The notes beneath the pieces were generated by a model that was not told where the DNA came from, searched no databases, and saw only the letters and a program-made list of their open reading frames with translations. A program made the position numbers and the translations under genes. Below, piece by piece: positions 14,101 to 23,994 of a stretch of 64,000 nt of DNA; position 1 is the stretch's first letter, and each line of letters starts with the position of its first letter. Origin of the DNA: Lepas anatifera (taxonomy: Eukaryota; Arthropoda; Thecostraca; Lepadidae); the NCBI GenBank assembly GCA_034440635.1, contig JAOTON010001078.1, positions 636,001 to 700,000 on the forward strand, read 5' to 3'.

Positions 14101-16067
14101 TTGTGGCATCAACATCAGAAATGGACTAAGAGCAAGTCGTAACCGATGTTTGAAGTTGATTCCATCCATACTTACTGAGAAAAGCTCATTTAGTGATTTT
14201 CTCCATGTATTAACAATGAGGAGGTCATGCTCTGCACATGACCTTAGGTCACCAATATCAAGAATCCCGGAACAAATGTTGTAGCTCCTGGTGGGCCCAA
14301 TATGTGGTATGAGTTTCAACTTCATCAATTAACCCTTCTTTTAGTTGTGCGGTCCTAAGCATTTTTAGGCGAGGTTACTTCACCTGGCCTGGTGACCTGA
14401 CCTGATATGACATTGAACTAAAATTTTCAGAAAAGATGTAAAAATGATGAAGGAACAGCTAGACCAAGTTTGGCGGCGCTGCGCGCCGCCGTTTTTGGTC
14501 CCTTCGGAAAAACCCGAGGGGGTGTCTAAAAAGACACCCCCGGGCGAGGGTTAAACGAAACCTATATAATGAAGCACCGGATTCGAATCCACTCAACGAG
14601 AGAAATAAATTGTTTGTCTTGTTACCCTCTGGTTTATATCATTCTTGTTACACTACGGTTTAAATTTAAATTACACATGACAACATCCATGCCCCACAGT
14701 GCAAATGTCGGCTTTTACTGGAATTAACTTAGCGAACAGGCCAAATCCTCCCCGTTTCCGGCTGCACTCAGCCAGCTTTTGTCATCAGGGCCTCGATTGA
14801 CAGGAAATATTTATTCTTATCCTAAAATTATACGTGGGTGGCCCAGTAAGTTTAAACTTATTAGACATTCGATATTTGATTTTGAACTGATGGCGGGCCT
14901 GATGAATAAGGGCAGGTCTCCATGAATAAGGTGTGTATGTTTATAATCCCTCCAAACCGGGCGGCCGCAAGTTGATTGCCAAAACTGGGCAGAGGCGTAA
15001 TAAAGGAGATGTCACGCCATTCTGGGCCATAAACTGAGCTATCAGGCGCATAAAACAGACCGGAAAATCCCCGGTGGTATATTTCTTTTGTCTTAAATCT
15101 CACACCTTACGGAGAATCAGCGATTCATGAACGTACTTATCTTTAATGAGCAGCTCCTACACTTCTCCGCCCCCTACCCCTCCGAGCCCAACTACCACCG
15201 CCAGTTCGTTGGCAACTGCGGCCGGCGCAGGGCCGGTGGGAACGAAGTCCGTTTTCAACATCCTATTTCTCCACAGATGGTGGGTTCTAGGGCGAATGAA
15301 ATTCTAAGCCAGGTTTTTTTTCAGTATGCTGTATCACCTAGCTATTCAGTTCAAATCATATTATACAGACCTATGCCACACTGCATTTAAGGTTTACTTC
15401 AGAAGACAAACCCGGTGTACATGCTCTTTCCTGCCCTCTTCGGATAATCAACTTGTTTTTTTACGACCGAAAATCACCCCCTCCTTTATTGGTCACGCAT
15501 CTCTGGCATCTCTAATAATGCTATCAAGTCTTAAATGCATTGCTTCGCTATGTATCTAAACAAATAACACCCCTCAAAACAATTAAAAAAAAGGGCGTCA
15601 CGAGAGCGCACCATAATTCCGGCATCGGGAGAGTACCCTCATAATTCGGAGTCAAGAGAGTGCCCTCCTAATTCGGAGTCAAGAGAGGCCCTTCATAATT
15701 CGGCGTTGACAGAGAGCCCTCAAAATTCGACCTCAAGAGAGAATACTCATAATTTATCGTCAAGAAAGACCACCAGTCATAATTCACAGAAGGTCCTCCA
15801 GGTATCTTACTGGTGCCCAGCTCCCCCGATGTCTCAACCCCTTGCAAACCGAATTCCTTTACCTACCCCTAACGCCCCTAACGCCCCTAACCAGGGCTAT
15901 ACTTCACGTGCGCACGATGTCACCATCCTCTGCATGATGCAAATTCACAACTTGTGTTACGATGTATAAGTGCACTGAGCCGTCACAAGTGAAAACCACA
16001 GCAAATATCATTTCCATACCTCCGACAGGTCTCCTTTCCCTGCCTTTGGTCGTCTTCTACCCGCCAT
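1786..16067 (-). CDS. CC2D1A: CC2D1 / lethal(2)giant discs protein, 5' and central part (C-terminal C2 domain outside window)
   Basis: CC2D1/Lgd proteins bind the ESCRT-III subunit CHMP4/Shrub through DM14 domains and control endosomal sorting and Notch signalling (family knowledge). Exons on the minus strand, in transcript order: 16067-16020, 12221-12074, 11746-11637, 11281-11064, 10449-10304, 9497-9268, 7834-7559, 7092-6951, 6589-6473, 3100-2907, 2345-2202, 1961-1786. All have AG/GT borders and matching phases, giving about 650 residues. DM14-1 spans exons 4-5 (about residues 146-205), DM14-2 exons 6-7 (268-325), DM14-3 exons 7-8 (380-440), DM14-4 exon 10 (490-543). Linkers are Ala/Pro/Glu rich. 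Exon 1 encodes MAGRRRPKAGKGDLSE, joined to YGLMSVGG, like the LSQ-FGL start of insect Lgd. The last exon ends FQIVK, just before the C2 domain in relatives, so the gene runs off the left edge. Most introns hold minisatellites anchored at splice sites. Exon 2 and exon 10 acceptors are the least certain because the repeats offer many copies. Confidence 0.92.
2141..2196. repeat. (CT)n microsatellite at the donor of CC2D1 exon 11
   Basis: On the minus strand the donor AAG/GTGGGTGAGAGAGAGAG runs directly into about 26 GA dinucleotides. The repeat begins within 6 nt of the splice site. Confidence 0.93.
3093..5875. repeat. 36-nt minisatellite, about 77 units, anchored at the acceptor of CC2D1 exon 10
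   Basis: The unit on the minus strand is TGTTGCAG/CGGCGGGACAGC followed by AGACRTGACCCGCCTC. Each unit carries the exon-10 acceptor (cctctgttgcag) and the first bases of that exon. Because 36 is a multiple of 3 and units lack stops, very long ORFs exist in several frames on both strands; these are not genes. Variants (one or two base changes, occasional 1-3 nt deletions) are spread unevenly, with runs of identical units showing recent local duplication. Confidence 0.95.
6185..6475. repeat. About 30-nt minisatellite anchored at the donor of CC2D1 exon 9
   Basis: On the minus strand the exon ends CGTCAGATGT/GTAAGTGGAC, and the following units repeat GGTCAGATGTGTAAGTGGA with small changes about 8-9 times. 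Exon end plus GTAAGT donor is thus copied in most units. Confidence 0.88.
6840..6955. repeat. Short repeat of the exon-8 donor
   Basis: On the minus strand CCCG/GTCAGTG of the exon-8 donor recurs as CCGGTCAGTGGTGGGCC and CCGGTCAGTGGCGAACC, with a decayed copy between them. About four units of uneven length. Confidence 0.65.
7435..7560. repeat. About 20-nt repeat anchored at the donor of CC2D1 exon 7
   Basis: Minus strand: AAG/GTACAGGGTCAGTGG followed by GTCAGGGTCAGTGGTGTCA, TATAGGATCGGTGCTGTCA, TATAGGGTCATTGCGGTCA and TACAGGGTCAGTACTGTC. Six diverged units starting at the donor. Confidence 0.75.
7845..8320. repeat. 31-nt minisatellite next to the acceptor of CC2D1 exon 7
   Basis: Unit ACACAGGACGGCGTCAGACA plus CGCGGCTCCGC, about 15 copies. 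The last unit merges into the intron end gtgtgcgcgctcag. The units do not hold a clean acceptor copy, but the array starts within about 10 nt of it. Exon 7 is therefore flanked by arrays on both sides. Confidence 0.9.
8375..9060. mobile_element. AGGTCA-rich element fragment, copy 4
   Basis: Lies in the CC2D1 intron between exons 6 and 7. It shares CTCTCTATTGGAAATGCTTG-type sequence with copy 1 (630-670 there) and AGGTCA/TGACCT motifs (GACCTAGGGTCAGGTACGGG, TTGACCTTGACCTGACCTTA). No TTAA inverted ends are seen, so it is probably a truncated relative. Confidence 0.5.
10455..10800. repeat. Minisatellite anchored at the acceptor of CC2D1 exon 5
   Basis: Minus-strand units read GTGTGCTGCAG/GTCCTCGG TTCTGAGT, copying the acceptor gtgtgccgcatgcggcag/GTTCGGGC. 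About 13 units of two lengths (about 22 and 32 nt). Confidence 0.85.
12205..12715. repeat. 32-nt minisatellite anchored at the acceptor of CC2D1 exon 2
   Basis: Minus-strand unit AACTGTCCGGCAG/TACGGT then CTGATGAGTTTCC; the exon itself starts tgtccggcag/TACGGTCTGATGAGT. About 13 units, with an A-rich interruption at 12300-12372. Each unit holds the acceptor and 15 bases of exon 2. Confidence 0.9.
12715..13080. repeat. Related 30-nt repeats in a higher-order pattern
   Basis: Units such as GTACTTCCGGACACACAGGC, then ACTCATTACA, continue the 32-nt array in diverged form. A block of about 149 nt (about 12740-12888) recurs almost unchanged at 12889-13037, so several units were duplicated together. 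Confidence 0.85.
13368..14554. mobile_element. TTAA-flanked AGGTCA-rich element, copy 2
   Basis: Ends TTAACCCTTGCCCCGGTGGC (13368) and, reverse complement, TTAACCCTCGCCCGGGGGTG (14554). The interior has about 15 AGGTCA/TGACCT motifs and no coding capacity. It lies in intron 1 of the CC2D1 gene. The ends match copy 1, but the interior is only partly similar. Confidence 0.78.
15595..15790. repeat. About 27-nt repeat, seven decayed units
   Basis: Units like CATAATTCGGAGTCAAGAGA plus GTGCCCT, in CC2D1 intron 1, about 230 nt downstream of the exon-1 donor; no splice-site copy is seen in the unit. Confidence 0.8.
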
Positions 16068-16735
16068 TTCCTGGAAGAGAGAAACATTTTTCAGTTCACA
16101 AAGAGTAAGTAGTATAGCTGCATACTGGGACCCGAAGTACATAAATGGTATTGCTACGAGGTATTGCTTGATAGTGCCTATCAAGCAATGCATGCAACAT
16201 CTGCAAGCAAAGATATCTATCAGACCATTTTTCTTATCCGGACATGTACCTAGCAAATGTAAATAATTATACATCATTTTAAAGAAAAGACCTGGAACAT
16301 ATAGCTATATTACCAGCCAGCATAGGTTGAAGCATTAAGAAAAAAACTGCCATAAAATTACTGGTGATCCACCAAGTGCTGTAAACCAGGTGAGCAGGCC
16401 ACCCAGCCAGCTGGTTGAATACCCAGGCTCTGCTAGTTTCCTGTCCGAAACCAGCACCTCAGACATCATGACTGCAGAGTTTGCCATAGTGTTTGCAAAG
16501 CAAATGCTGTCGGATCCTTTGGCTGATCATAAGAGGGCCGTTCAAAATCACACAGAAACAGGCAGCATTAGTGGAGTGGGGAAGGCAAGGGCATTATCTA
16601 ATGGCTAGGATAGTGCAAACAACTACTAAAATTCTGTTAACATATATATGAAGAAAAAAATCATATGTGGATCATAATTATCAAAATGAATGACAAAATC
16701 TGCATTCAGCACCAGACTTGTTGAGCCACAATTCA

Positions 16736-16905
16736 GAGACAAGGTCGACTCCTAGTTGACTCAATTTTAGTTTGGGTCAGAGTCAAGTCAACTCACTTCA
16801 AGATTTGGTTTGAGTCAGAGTCAACCCAATAGCTCAAGCATATGAGCTGAGCCAGAATCAGAGTCAGTCTCCGAGCCATGAATCAAAGTCGAGTCAACTC
16901 AACAT
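16736..16905. repeat. GAGTCA-rich low-complexity block
   Basis: Many copies of GAGTCA and its complement (GTCAAGTCAACTC, GTTTGAGTCAGAGTC, GAGTCGAGTCAACTC). A similar block lies at 23640-23805, just left of element copy 3. Function unknown; probably an old repeat. Confidence 0.5.
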
Positions 16906-17869
16906 ACACATTTTTAGACACCTGTGCTCAAATGAAATTTAGGGTGATCCACCCAGTCAGTAAACCGGTTGTGTAGGGAAATATCTTTGGAGGAAAACTG
17001 GATAACACTTTCCAGTAAAGTACTTTATATTGTAATTATGTGATAACAAATGCTTTAAGGTGTGACGAGGCTCAGTGAGTAGTGCAGATTGACAAACAAT
17101 ACCTCCCTAAATGGGAAGGGAAGGTCAGCAATGCCATTAACCACAGGTGAAGTAAACTTCTCACGACTCTTCTGTTACTTCTGTTAGGCACCTGGTATGT
17201 AGCCCATTTGTTTGCTCATACTGTGGCAGATTCAAAGAGAGTTCAACAAGCTTAGGGATGCCAGATCACCACAAATCCTAAACATTCTGAATGCGAAAAT
17301 TGGAAGGAACAGATCTGAAACTGTCAACAGGTACCTGAGCCAATGTAAAGGAAATGTGGCAGCTTGGTGCCATTCCAGACTGCGGTGGATTTAGAGGCAA
17401 TCTGTGTTGAAAATAATGGATTTGGCCTCATTTTGGCAGAAAAATGCTCATTTGATGATGACCTTGGGCATGTGAGTACCTTGTGAAAAACTATATAAGC
17501 TAGGTTTTAAACTAATATCAACTGCATATTGAGATAGCACCTTAATGGATTGAGGGCTCAGAAATGTGTTGCTGTATGGATATGCATGTTTATCGTCCAA
17601 AAATAATTCAATAGCTAATAAGCCTAATAATTATTTTTCCTTCAGTTAGCAATAAACGTTTCCAAATTACAAACTGGCATATGAACTTGTAATATTTTGT
17701 GCCAGACTGAACCAGTTTGATTTGCACCAAAATTTAAAACAAATAAAAAATGAAAGGTCTTTTTAGCTCTAGCTTTTTTTAGTTAAAAGAAGTTATCATT
17801 AGTAATATACCATATTTATAAAAGGAAAAATTTTCAATTATTTATGCTTTTCTTCATCTGTTAAAACAT

Positions 17870-18450
17870 ATCTCCTGGCGTCGCCGATCTGCAGAGCCTG
17901 ACGTTCCTCCTGCGGTGGGGGTGCGGCGCCGGGCTTTCTCGGATGCGGCGATCATCTGTCTGTCATTTGTAATCACCATCTGTCATCTGTCGGCGTGGGA
18001 TTGGTTCTTCGCCTCCGGCTGGACATCGGGGTGGCGGTGCCTTCTGACCGGGCGGCTCCGCGGGGTCCGGAGAGGGAGGGTCAAAGAATCCGGCTCCTCG
18101 AGTCTGACGGTATGTCCTCTGGGCGGCGGGGCCAGAGGCGATGATTCTTCGGAGGTCTCCGCCGCCGCGGTGCTTCCCGGAGCGGGGTCGGGGAAGTTCT
18201 TCGGCTGCCCAGCCAGTGAGTCGCTCGGCTGCTGATCGGTCGGGATGGCATCCCGGGGCAGGAGTCCGCTGCGGGACGGGGAGCCCAGCTTCTGCTGTCC
18301 GGGTAGACGAGGCGTCGCGCGTTCCGCCGGAGGCGGCGTGGTGGATGGATGGATTGTCAGTCGTCCGGGTCTGCGTTGCTGGTGGGGCCCTGCTCCCCTG
18401 AGCGGTGTCTGTGCACTGTGAGGCCACCTCCGTGTTTTATTGGTTTCGCT
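17870..18450. other. GC-rich island of unknown nature
   Basis: A sharply bounded GC-rich block in AT-rich surroundings, with open frames on both strands (for example a Pro/Ser-rich minus frame of 156 codons). It may be a piece of a retroelement gag-like ORF or an unlinked exon. I see no domain. Confidence 0.3.
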
Positions 18451-19071
18451 CACGTTTTAGATGTGTATTGTTTGTCCCACTCAGGCGTTCTTCATCATCC
18501 TGATTTATTTTTCCATGCACCTGGCCAGTGGGCGTCTGCTGGGCTCAGAGCCTGTGCCCGTCTGGGCGTAATTTAAAGCGCTCACGCCGTCGGCGGTCAC
18601 AGGTTCGGGGCTCAGCGCCTCCAAGTGAAATTTTTCTTTGTCCACCTCAGTCAGCCAGGGCTTGTTTTAGGGTCCCTGTATGTATCATGCATCGCCTGTA
18701 GTGTGAATATATGTGTATGGTTGTAAGAGTTAAAATAGCCAGTAAAGCAAGTTATACACATTTATAATTAACAATACCAAGTCATGTTTAGCTTGTTCGT
18801 TTTTAAGATGTCCCAACATACATACATACATACATACATACGTTTATTTCAACAGGAGCAACATGTACACAAGTGAAGAACAATTTGCTCTCCCAATTGG
18901 CGCAAAAGCGCTAGCGCGCTTGAATCGAGGCACCTCTCGGGTAACAACCTTGAGTAACGCGGTGGCGCCGCCCGTCACCGCACCCCGCCCGACCCCCGCA
19001 CGAGCCCCACACCGCAGCCGAGCGCCAGTAGATCACAGCCGTCACTTGATGATTTTGTCTTGCACTCTCGT

Positions 19072-19410
19072 TTAGTTATCAAATCTTTGGCTAGTTTTTA
19101 CAAACCGAAAGACCTCCTGAGCCACCGCTCGACCAATTTGGGGGTGGAGAGTGCCACCACAAAGCAGTATGTCAGTTTTTAACTTACGGTGGAGATTTTC
19201 AAATTGACCGTCCAGAAGATCGCTGATGTTGTTCATCATAATTTGTCTCTGCAAATCAAACCTTGGGCACTGCAATAGAAAATGTTCGGAGCTCTCGCAG
19301 TAGTATCCGCAAGCGCAGCGGGGAGTTTCAACGCCTTGGATTTTGTATAGATGGCCATTTAGATGCGACATGCCTACTCTCAAGCGAGTCAGGAGAGAGT
19401 TTTCTTTTTT
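19072..19410 (-). CDS. LINE C-terminal zinc-knuckle domain in -1 frame
   Basis: About 110 residues reading ENSLLTRLRVGMSHLNGHL..., with CACGYYCESSEHFLLQCPRF and ending FVKTSQRFDN. Related LINEs carry this Cys/His domain as the C-terminal end of the RT protein. Here it is reached only by a -1 shift from the RT frame at the A AAA AAG heptamer 19404-19410, phased as required for tandem slippage. It is either a programmed frameshift or an indel in an A run. Confidence 0.75.
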   Translation of the reverse strand, partial: KKENSLLTRLRVGMSHLNGHLYKIQGVETPRCACGYYCESSEHFLLQCPRFDLQRQIMMNNISDLLDGQFENLHRKLKTDILLCGGTLHPQIGRAVAQEVFRFVKTSQRFDN

Positions 19411-22400
19411 GTTCCGAAAGAAAAATATTCTGGGGGTTCGCTTTGATGGTATCGTTCGTTCATATGTTTTTTAAAGCTTTTGTGTGATTCAATTTCTGTT
19501 ATATGAGTTGGAAGCTTGTTTATTAATTTGATAGTACTTGGGAGAAATGAGGAGCTGAAATTAGAAGTTCTGAAGGGCATTTCGTTCCTATTCCGGGCGT
19601 TTCGCAACAGCCGATTCACAGTGTTATCCCGAGTAGCTGGTAGAATTCTCCTAATGTAATTGGGCGTTGTCCCTTGGTATAGTCTATGACAGAAACATAT
19701 TTTGTGCAATTCGCGTCTTGTTTTTAATGACGACCATCCTAGCTCTCGTCTCAGATTTTCCGTGGACGTTCTCGGTAAAGTCGAGGTAACTAGTCTGGCT
19801 GCCCTATTCTGAAGTCTTTCGAGGCGTTGGGTGTCATCCACTGTCAAGAGTCCATCGTAAATTACGTCTCCATAGTCAAAGTGGGGTAGTACGTAGGTTT
19901 TGTAAATTTGTGTAAGAATTTCTCTGGGTAAATACGGAGCTATAGGATAAAGTGGGCTGAGAGTCATTATCACTTTTCGAACAATATAGTTAACGTGGTG
20001 GTGAAACCTAAGATCGGTTGATAGGGTTATGCCGAGATGTTTGTGTTTGCTTTCTACCGGGATTGGGTTGGCGTCAAAGTTGAGATTTGGTACTTCACTT
20101 TCATTCCGAAAAGAGAAAGACTGCTGGATAGTTTTAGAGGCATTGAATTTGATGAGCCAGTCGTGTCCATAAGTTTGAATCTGGGTGATGTCATTTTGGA
20201 GCAATTGTTGCATATTTTGGATGTTTTCAGGATTGTGGCTACTTATTAAGCATGCGTCGTCTGCGAAGAACAACATTTCGTTTTGGGTTTTCCCTGAGAG
20301 CGCATTTAGGTACAATAAGGCGAGTAATGGGCCAGTTACAGATCCCTGCGGATAGCCCGCGTTTAAAGGAAGCAAGGATGATTTGGTCTCGTTGATTTGG
20401 ACCGCTTGTCGTCTGTCTGTTAAATACGAGCGTAACCAGGGTAAAATGTTTGTCAGTCCAAATTCATGTTCGCATTTATGCAGAAGTCCTTTGTGCCAGA
20501 TTTTCTCGAAGTAGCGAGATATATCGAAGTAAAGTATAGTCACGTCTTGGCCGTTATCGAGTAGTTCGTAAAGACTGTGGGTGATGTAAAATAGTTGAAG
20601 GTGTGTCCCGTGGCCAGGTCTATAGCCACTTTGTCTCTCTGTCAGTAGGTCGTTTTCAATAAGATGCTGATATATTCGTCGAAACATGATTTTTTCAAAT
20701 ATCTTTGATATACTGCATAATAGGCTAATGGGTCTATAACTTGAAACATCAGCTGCACTTCCCTTGTTTTTGAATATTGGTTTAACGGTTGCTATTTTCC
20801 AGACCTCAGGAAATTTTCCTTCTTGAACTGATTTATTAAAGAGCAGCGAGAGAGGTTCAGCTATTATAATAGCGATTAGCTTTATAAATCTTACTGGAAT
20901 CCCGTCTGGACCTGTGGATTTGTTCTGGTTTAGTCCATTTATTGTTTTCAAAACTTCCATTTCAGTTATTCTAGTCATGTTTAACGGTGGTACGTTCTCT
21001 CTGTTGATGTTAGGGAGATCATGGTTGTTGCTGTTAGGTAATTGTGTTTGGGCCGCAAAGTACTGGTTAAGAAGCTCAGCTTTGGCTTTGTCGTCGATCA
21101 CCAAGTCCCCATTGTCGTTTTGAAGAGGTGGGATCTCAATAGTTTTAGATCGGCCAGTCATTCGTCTTAATATTGAGTGGTATTTGTGAGGTTCGTGCTT
21201 TTTCTCCAAAAGAAGCCGTGCGTCTTTAGATATACTCTCGCTCTTTAATTGTCTTGCCAGTTTAGTTACCTCATTTCTGGAGCGCCTCCATCTGTCCCAA
21301 TCGTAATGGTTATGTTCGTCTTTACCCAATTTTTCTTGTTTTGTTTTAGCAATTCTGAACAGTCTGTTACGTTTCCTGATGAGCTTCTTTAATTCACCCG
21401 TTACCCAACTTTTATCGCGAGAGATGGCTGGTACAGTTTTCCTTGGGATACAGTCTTCTGCGGCCTTGCTCAGGGTTGATGTGAATAAAGAAGTCGCGGT
21501 GTCTGTGTCGTTGTCGAGGATTTCATTCCAGTTTGTTGTCATTAGTTGATGTGTTAGTCTTTGAGGGTCGAGCTTGGAATAGTCCCAGATGGTTTTTTGT
21601 TGTCTACGAGGGTTAGTAGCTTGTCCTTCTATTGCTAAGTAGATTGGAAAGTGGTCTATGGTAGAAAATGAGGAGAGTAATCCACTTTCCGCCACAAGGC
21701 TTATATCTGAAATGAAAATTAGGTCACGCAGGTTATGTGTACTGCCCTCCATTCTTGTTGGATCTTTGATGAGCTGGGACAGGGATAATGATTCGGCTAA
21801 GGATTTTAACTTCCACTCGAATGTCGATATAGGGGAATGTTTTAGAAGGGTGTTTGTCAAAAAACAATTTCCAGCGTTAAAGTCCCCCAGGATAATCACT
21901 GCGGTTGGGTTATACCTCTGCGCGTTACCTAAACTTTCAGCGAAATTTAGTAAAAACTCTTCATGACGGTCAGATGTGAGATTTGGTGGTATATAAATAC
22001 TACAAACCACTAGGCTTATTTTTCCAAACCTGACTTTCGCCCAAATCCACTCTTCATCTCCAATTTCGAGGTCTGGAAGACGCGTTGCTGCCAGGGATGT
22101 ATGAAAATAAATGGCCACTCCTCCTCCAGAACGATTTCTGTGCCGTACCAAAGGACTTTGAAAATTATTTATAGCGAAGCGACTGGGGTGAATAGTTTCA
22201 TCAAGCTTAGTTTCGGAAAGGGCCAGGACTTTAATACCGTTAGACTCTGCAAAAAGTTCCAGCTCGTCACGTTTTTGGCCAGCCGTGATAGAATTGATGT
22301 TTACATGTGCTAATTTGAAATGCCTTGTAGCTTCCTCTGGGCCCGGATTGGTTTCTACTCCTGCCTTAATCAAGTTATTTGCAGTATCTGGGTACATTCC

Positions 22401-22580
22401 TGATGCGGCCGGTAGCTCAGTTTTGGTCCCCAAAAACGAGTGTTGATCGGTGACGGCCGAATCAAAGGCGCTACAGGTCCGCCGGCGAAGAGGTCCGCCA
22501 GGGTCGGCCGAATGCCGGACGGAGCGGGGCACCCACCGTACGGCTCTGGCACACACAGCGGCACTGGTGAAAAGGTACAC
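19389..22580 (-). CDS. LINE endonuclease / reverse transcriptase polyprotein
   Basis: This is the open reading frame of the retrotransposon described at 18816-22640: 1063 residues without internal stops. Endonuclease lies at about residues 88-310, reverse transcriptase about 560-850 with the FADD box, then a C-terminal region with HFDYGDVIYDG and a typical TSNFSSSFLPSTIKLINKLP tail. It makes a cDNA of its own RNA at a nicked target site. An NPGP motif at residues 78-81 may separate the N-terminal 80 residues during translation. The frame closes at TLS-stop; homologous sequence continues in the -1 frame. Confidence 0.9.
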   Translation of the reverse strand: MYLFTSAAVCARAVRWVPRSVRHSADPGGPLRRRTCSAFDSAVTDQHSFLGTKTELPAASGMYPDTANNLIKAGVETNPGPEEATRHFKLAHVNINSITAGQKRDELELFAESNGIKVLALSETKLDETIHPSRFAINNFQSPLVRHRNRSGGGVAIYFHTSLAATRLPDLEIGDEEWIWAKVRFGKISLVVCSIYIPPNLTSDRHEEFLLNFAESLGNAQRYNPTAVIILGDFNAGNCFLTNTLLKHSPISTFEWKLKSLAESLSLSQLIKDPTRMEGSTHNLRDLIFISDISLVAESGLLSSFSTIDHFPIYLAIEGQATNPRRQQKTIWDYSKLDPQRLTHQLMTTNWNEILDNDTDTATSLFTSTLSKAAEDCIPRKTVPAISRDKSWVTGELKKLIRKRNRLFRIAKTKQEKLGKDEHNHYDWDRWRRSRNEVTKLARQLKSESISKDARLLLEKKHEPHKYHSILRRMTGRSKTIEIPPLQNDNGDLVIDDKAKAELLNQYFAAQTQLPNSNNHDLPNINRENVPPLNMTRITEMEVLKTINGLNQNKSTGPDGIPVRFIKLIAIIIAEPLSLLFNKSVQEGKFPEVWKIATVKPIFKNKGSAADVSSYRPISLLCSISKIFEKIMFRRIYQHLIENDLLTERQSGYRPGHGTHLQLFYITHSLYELLDNGQDVTILYFDISRYFEKIWHKGLLHKCEHEFGLTNILPWLRSYLTDRRQAVQINETKSSLLPLNAGYPQGSVTGPLLALLYLNALSGKTQNEMLFFADDACLISSHNPENIQNMQQLLQNDITQIQTYGHDWLIKFNASKTIQQSFSFRNESEVPNLNFDANPIPVESKHKHLGITLSTDLRFHHHVNYIVRKVIMTLSPLYPIAPYLPREILTQIYKTYVLPHFDYGDVIYDGLLTVDDTQRLERLQNRAARLVTSTLPRTSTENLRRELGWSSLKTRRELHKICFCHRLYQGTTPNYIRRILPATRDNTVNRLLRNARNRNEMPFRTSNFSSSFLPSTIKLINKLPTHITEIESHKSFKKHMNERYHQSEPPEYFSFGTKKKTLS

Positions 22581-22649
22581 AAAGGTGAAAAACTTAAAAA
22601 GACATCCTCGTTGTCAGTGAGATCTCTGCAAAATACATAGGCAGCAATG

Positions 22650-23640
22650 ACTAAAAATCAAAATTATCCTTTATCTCAATCATAACACTGTGCATCAAAA
22701 GGAGGCTCTGCCTCACTTTACGCTCGTACTGGAAAAGACAAACTTAATATGAGGCATTATATGCTCGGAAAATCTAAATTAAACAAAAACAAGATGCCGT
22801 CAAGGAAAGCATCCACAAGGCGAGTGAGGAAACAAAGACACTGAATCCATTAGCACTATTGCATCCTAGCACTATTTTACTAGCGTCATTTGGTGTTGTC
22901 CTGTGCTTATGGCCAGGAAAATTTTACTAAAATTTTTACGTGCGCCGACGAGAACTACCTCACGTCTTAGGAAATTTCGTCATATTCGAAGGAAACTCTG
23001 AGATTCAAATGAGCACACAAACAAACAGCTACTTGAAATTGGACCTACGTGAAGACAGACCATTGTGTAACAAAGTGTTTGGCGCAGCGTTACTTCCTTC
23101 CGCCCCTCTCGCTGCCGCGGCCGCGGCGTGACTGGTGCGCTCCGTGCGCTCCATCAGCTGGCGGACGGCCGTCGGGCTGGGAGTTTAATGAACAAATAAG
23201 ATCTTGTATGTAATTTTAGGAAATCTGATGTTATCTCTGACTTGAGCTTTTACTGGGGACAAACCCCTGTTGCTCATATGAGATGAATAAATAAATAAAT
23301 GAAAAAGTTGTCTGCGCCACACATGCAGCAGGGCTTCAGCCTGATTTCACTTTCCTTAGATCACCCAATAGCATGTCAACTTGACCAGGGAGGAGGGGGA
23401 TGTTAAAGGGCGAATTTAACCTTCTTTATCAGTGAAAAGAAAATATAGAATTCAACCTCCTGATTCCTGTGATGCAATATTTTCTATAAAAATATTGCTT
23501 TTCCACACCTAGCAGAATACCTTAGCCCAGTACTGGGCCAGCATTGCTTTGATTATTATATCATATCACAAGACCACTTGGTATCAATTTTCAAACAAAA
23601 TTGAAGCTAAATTTTATTTCATCAGAAAAGTTCATAACTT
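22650..23640. other. No gene seen
   Basis: Sequence between the LINE 5' end and the GAGTCA-rich block; an AATAAATAAATAAATG run lies at 23285-23300. No coding signal. Confidence 0.4.
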
Positions 23641-23994
23641 ATCCACTTGCGACTCAAATTCAGTATGAAATTTGAGTTGAATCAACTTTTTCTTGGGAGA
23701 GAGAGTTGTGTCAACTCACTTCTGGATATCATTTGAGCGTCAAACCACTGGTTCAATGTGTTGAGTGGAGTCAGAAGTCAGCCATTAAGCCATGAGTTGA
23801 GTTAACACGCGCCCCCGCTGGGGGGAGCGAAATTCACCCCCCCTCCTGGTTTTCCCCAGATAGCTAAAAAACGAAGAAACGCAGAACAACGAAACTTACA
23901 GTACCTTATCCCTGATCAATTTTACATATCTTACCAAAATTTTGAGTTACAGGTCAAGAAGCTATTCAAGGTCAAGTGACCCAACCTCAAAACG

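Larger units (their letters stand above)
14555..17870. other. CC2D1 intron 1 and upstream region
   Basis: Apart from exon 1 (16020-16067) and the 15.6-kb repeat, this is AT-rich sequence. GGTGATCCACCAAGTGCTGT at 16362 recurs in changed form at 16943, so a diverged duplication is present. The CC2D1 promoter should lie right of 16067, but no clear element is seen. Confidence 0.4.
18816..22640 (-). mobile_element. CR1/Jockey-type non-LTR retrotransposon, nearly intact
   Basis: The main ORF (22580-19389, 1063 aa) has an apurinic endonuclease domain (HVNINSI, LALSETKLDE, SIYIPPN, GDFNAG, TIDHFPIYL) followed by reverse transcriptase (SSYRPISLLCSISKIFEKI, SGYRPGHGTHLQ, YFDISRYFEKIWH, AGYPQGSVTGPLL, LFFADDACLIS). 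Residues 74-81 are GVETNPGP, resembling a 2A peptide. A second frame (to 19072), -1 relative to the first, continues with LRVGMSHLNGHL and a CCHC-type cysteine cluster (CACGYYCESSEHFLLQC), normally fused to the RT in such elements. The change of frame lies at AAAAAAG (19404-19410). The 3' end carries a (CATA)n tail at 18817-18841. The 5' end is not sharply defined. No separate ORF1 is recognised. Confidence 0.93.

Noticed and set aside
20037..22313. Plus-strand ORFs of 60-100 codons inside the LINE
   Set aside because: Shadows of the LINE reading frame on the opposite strand.
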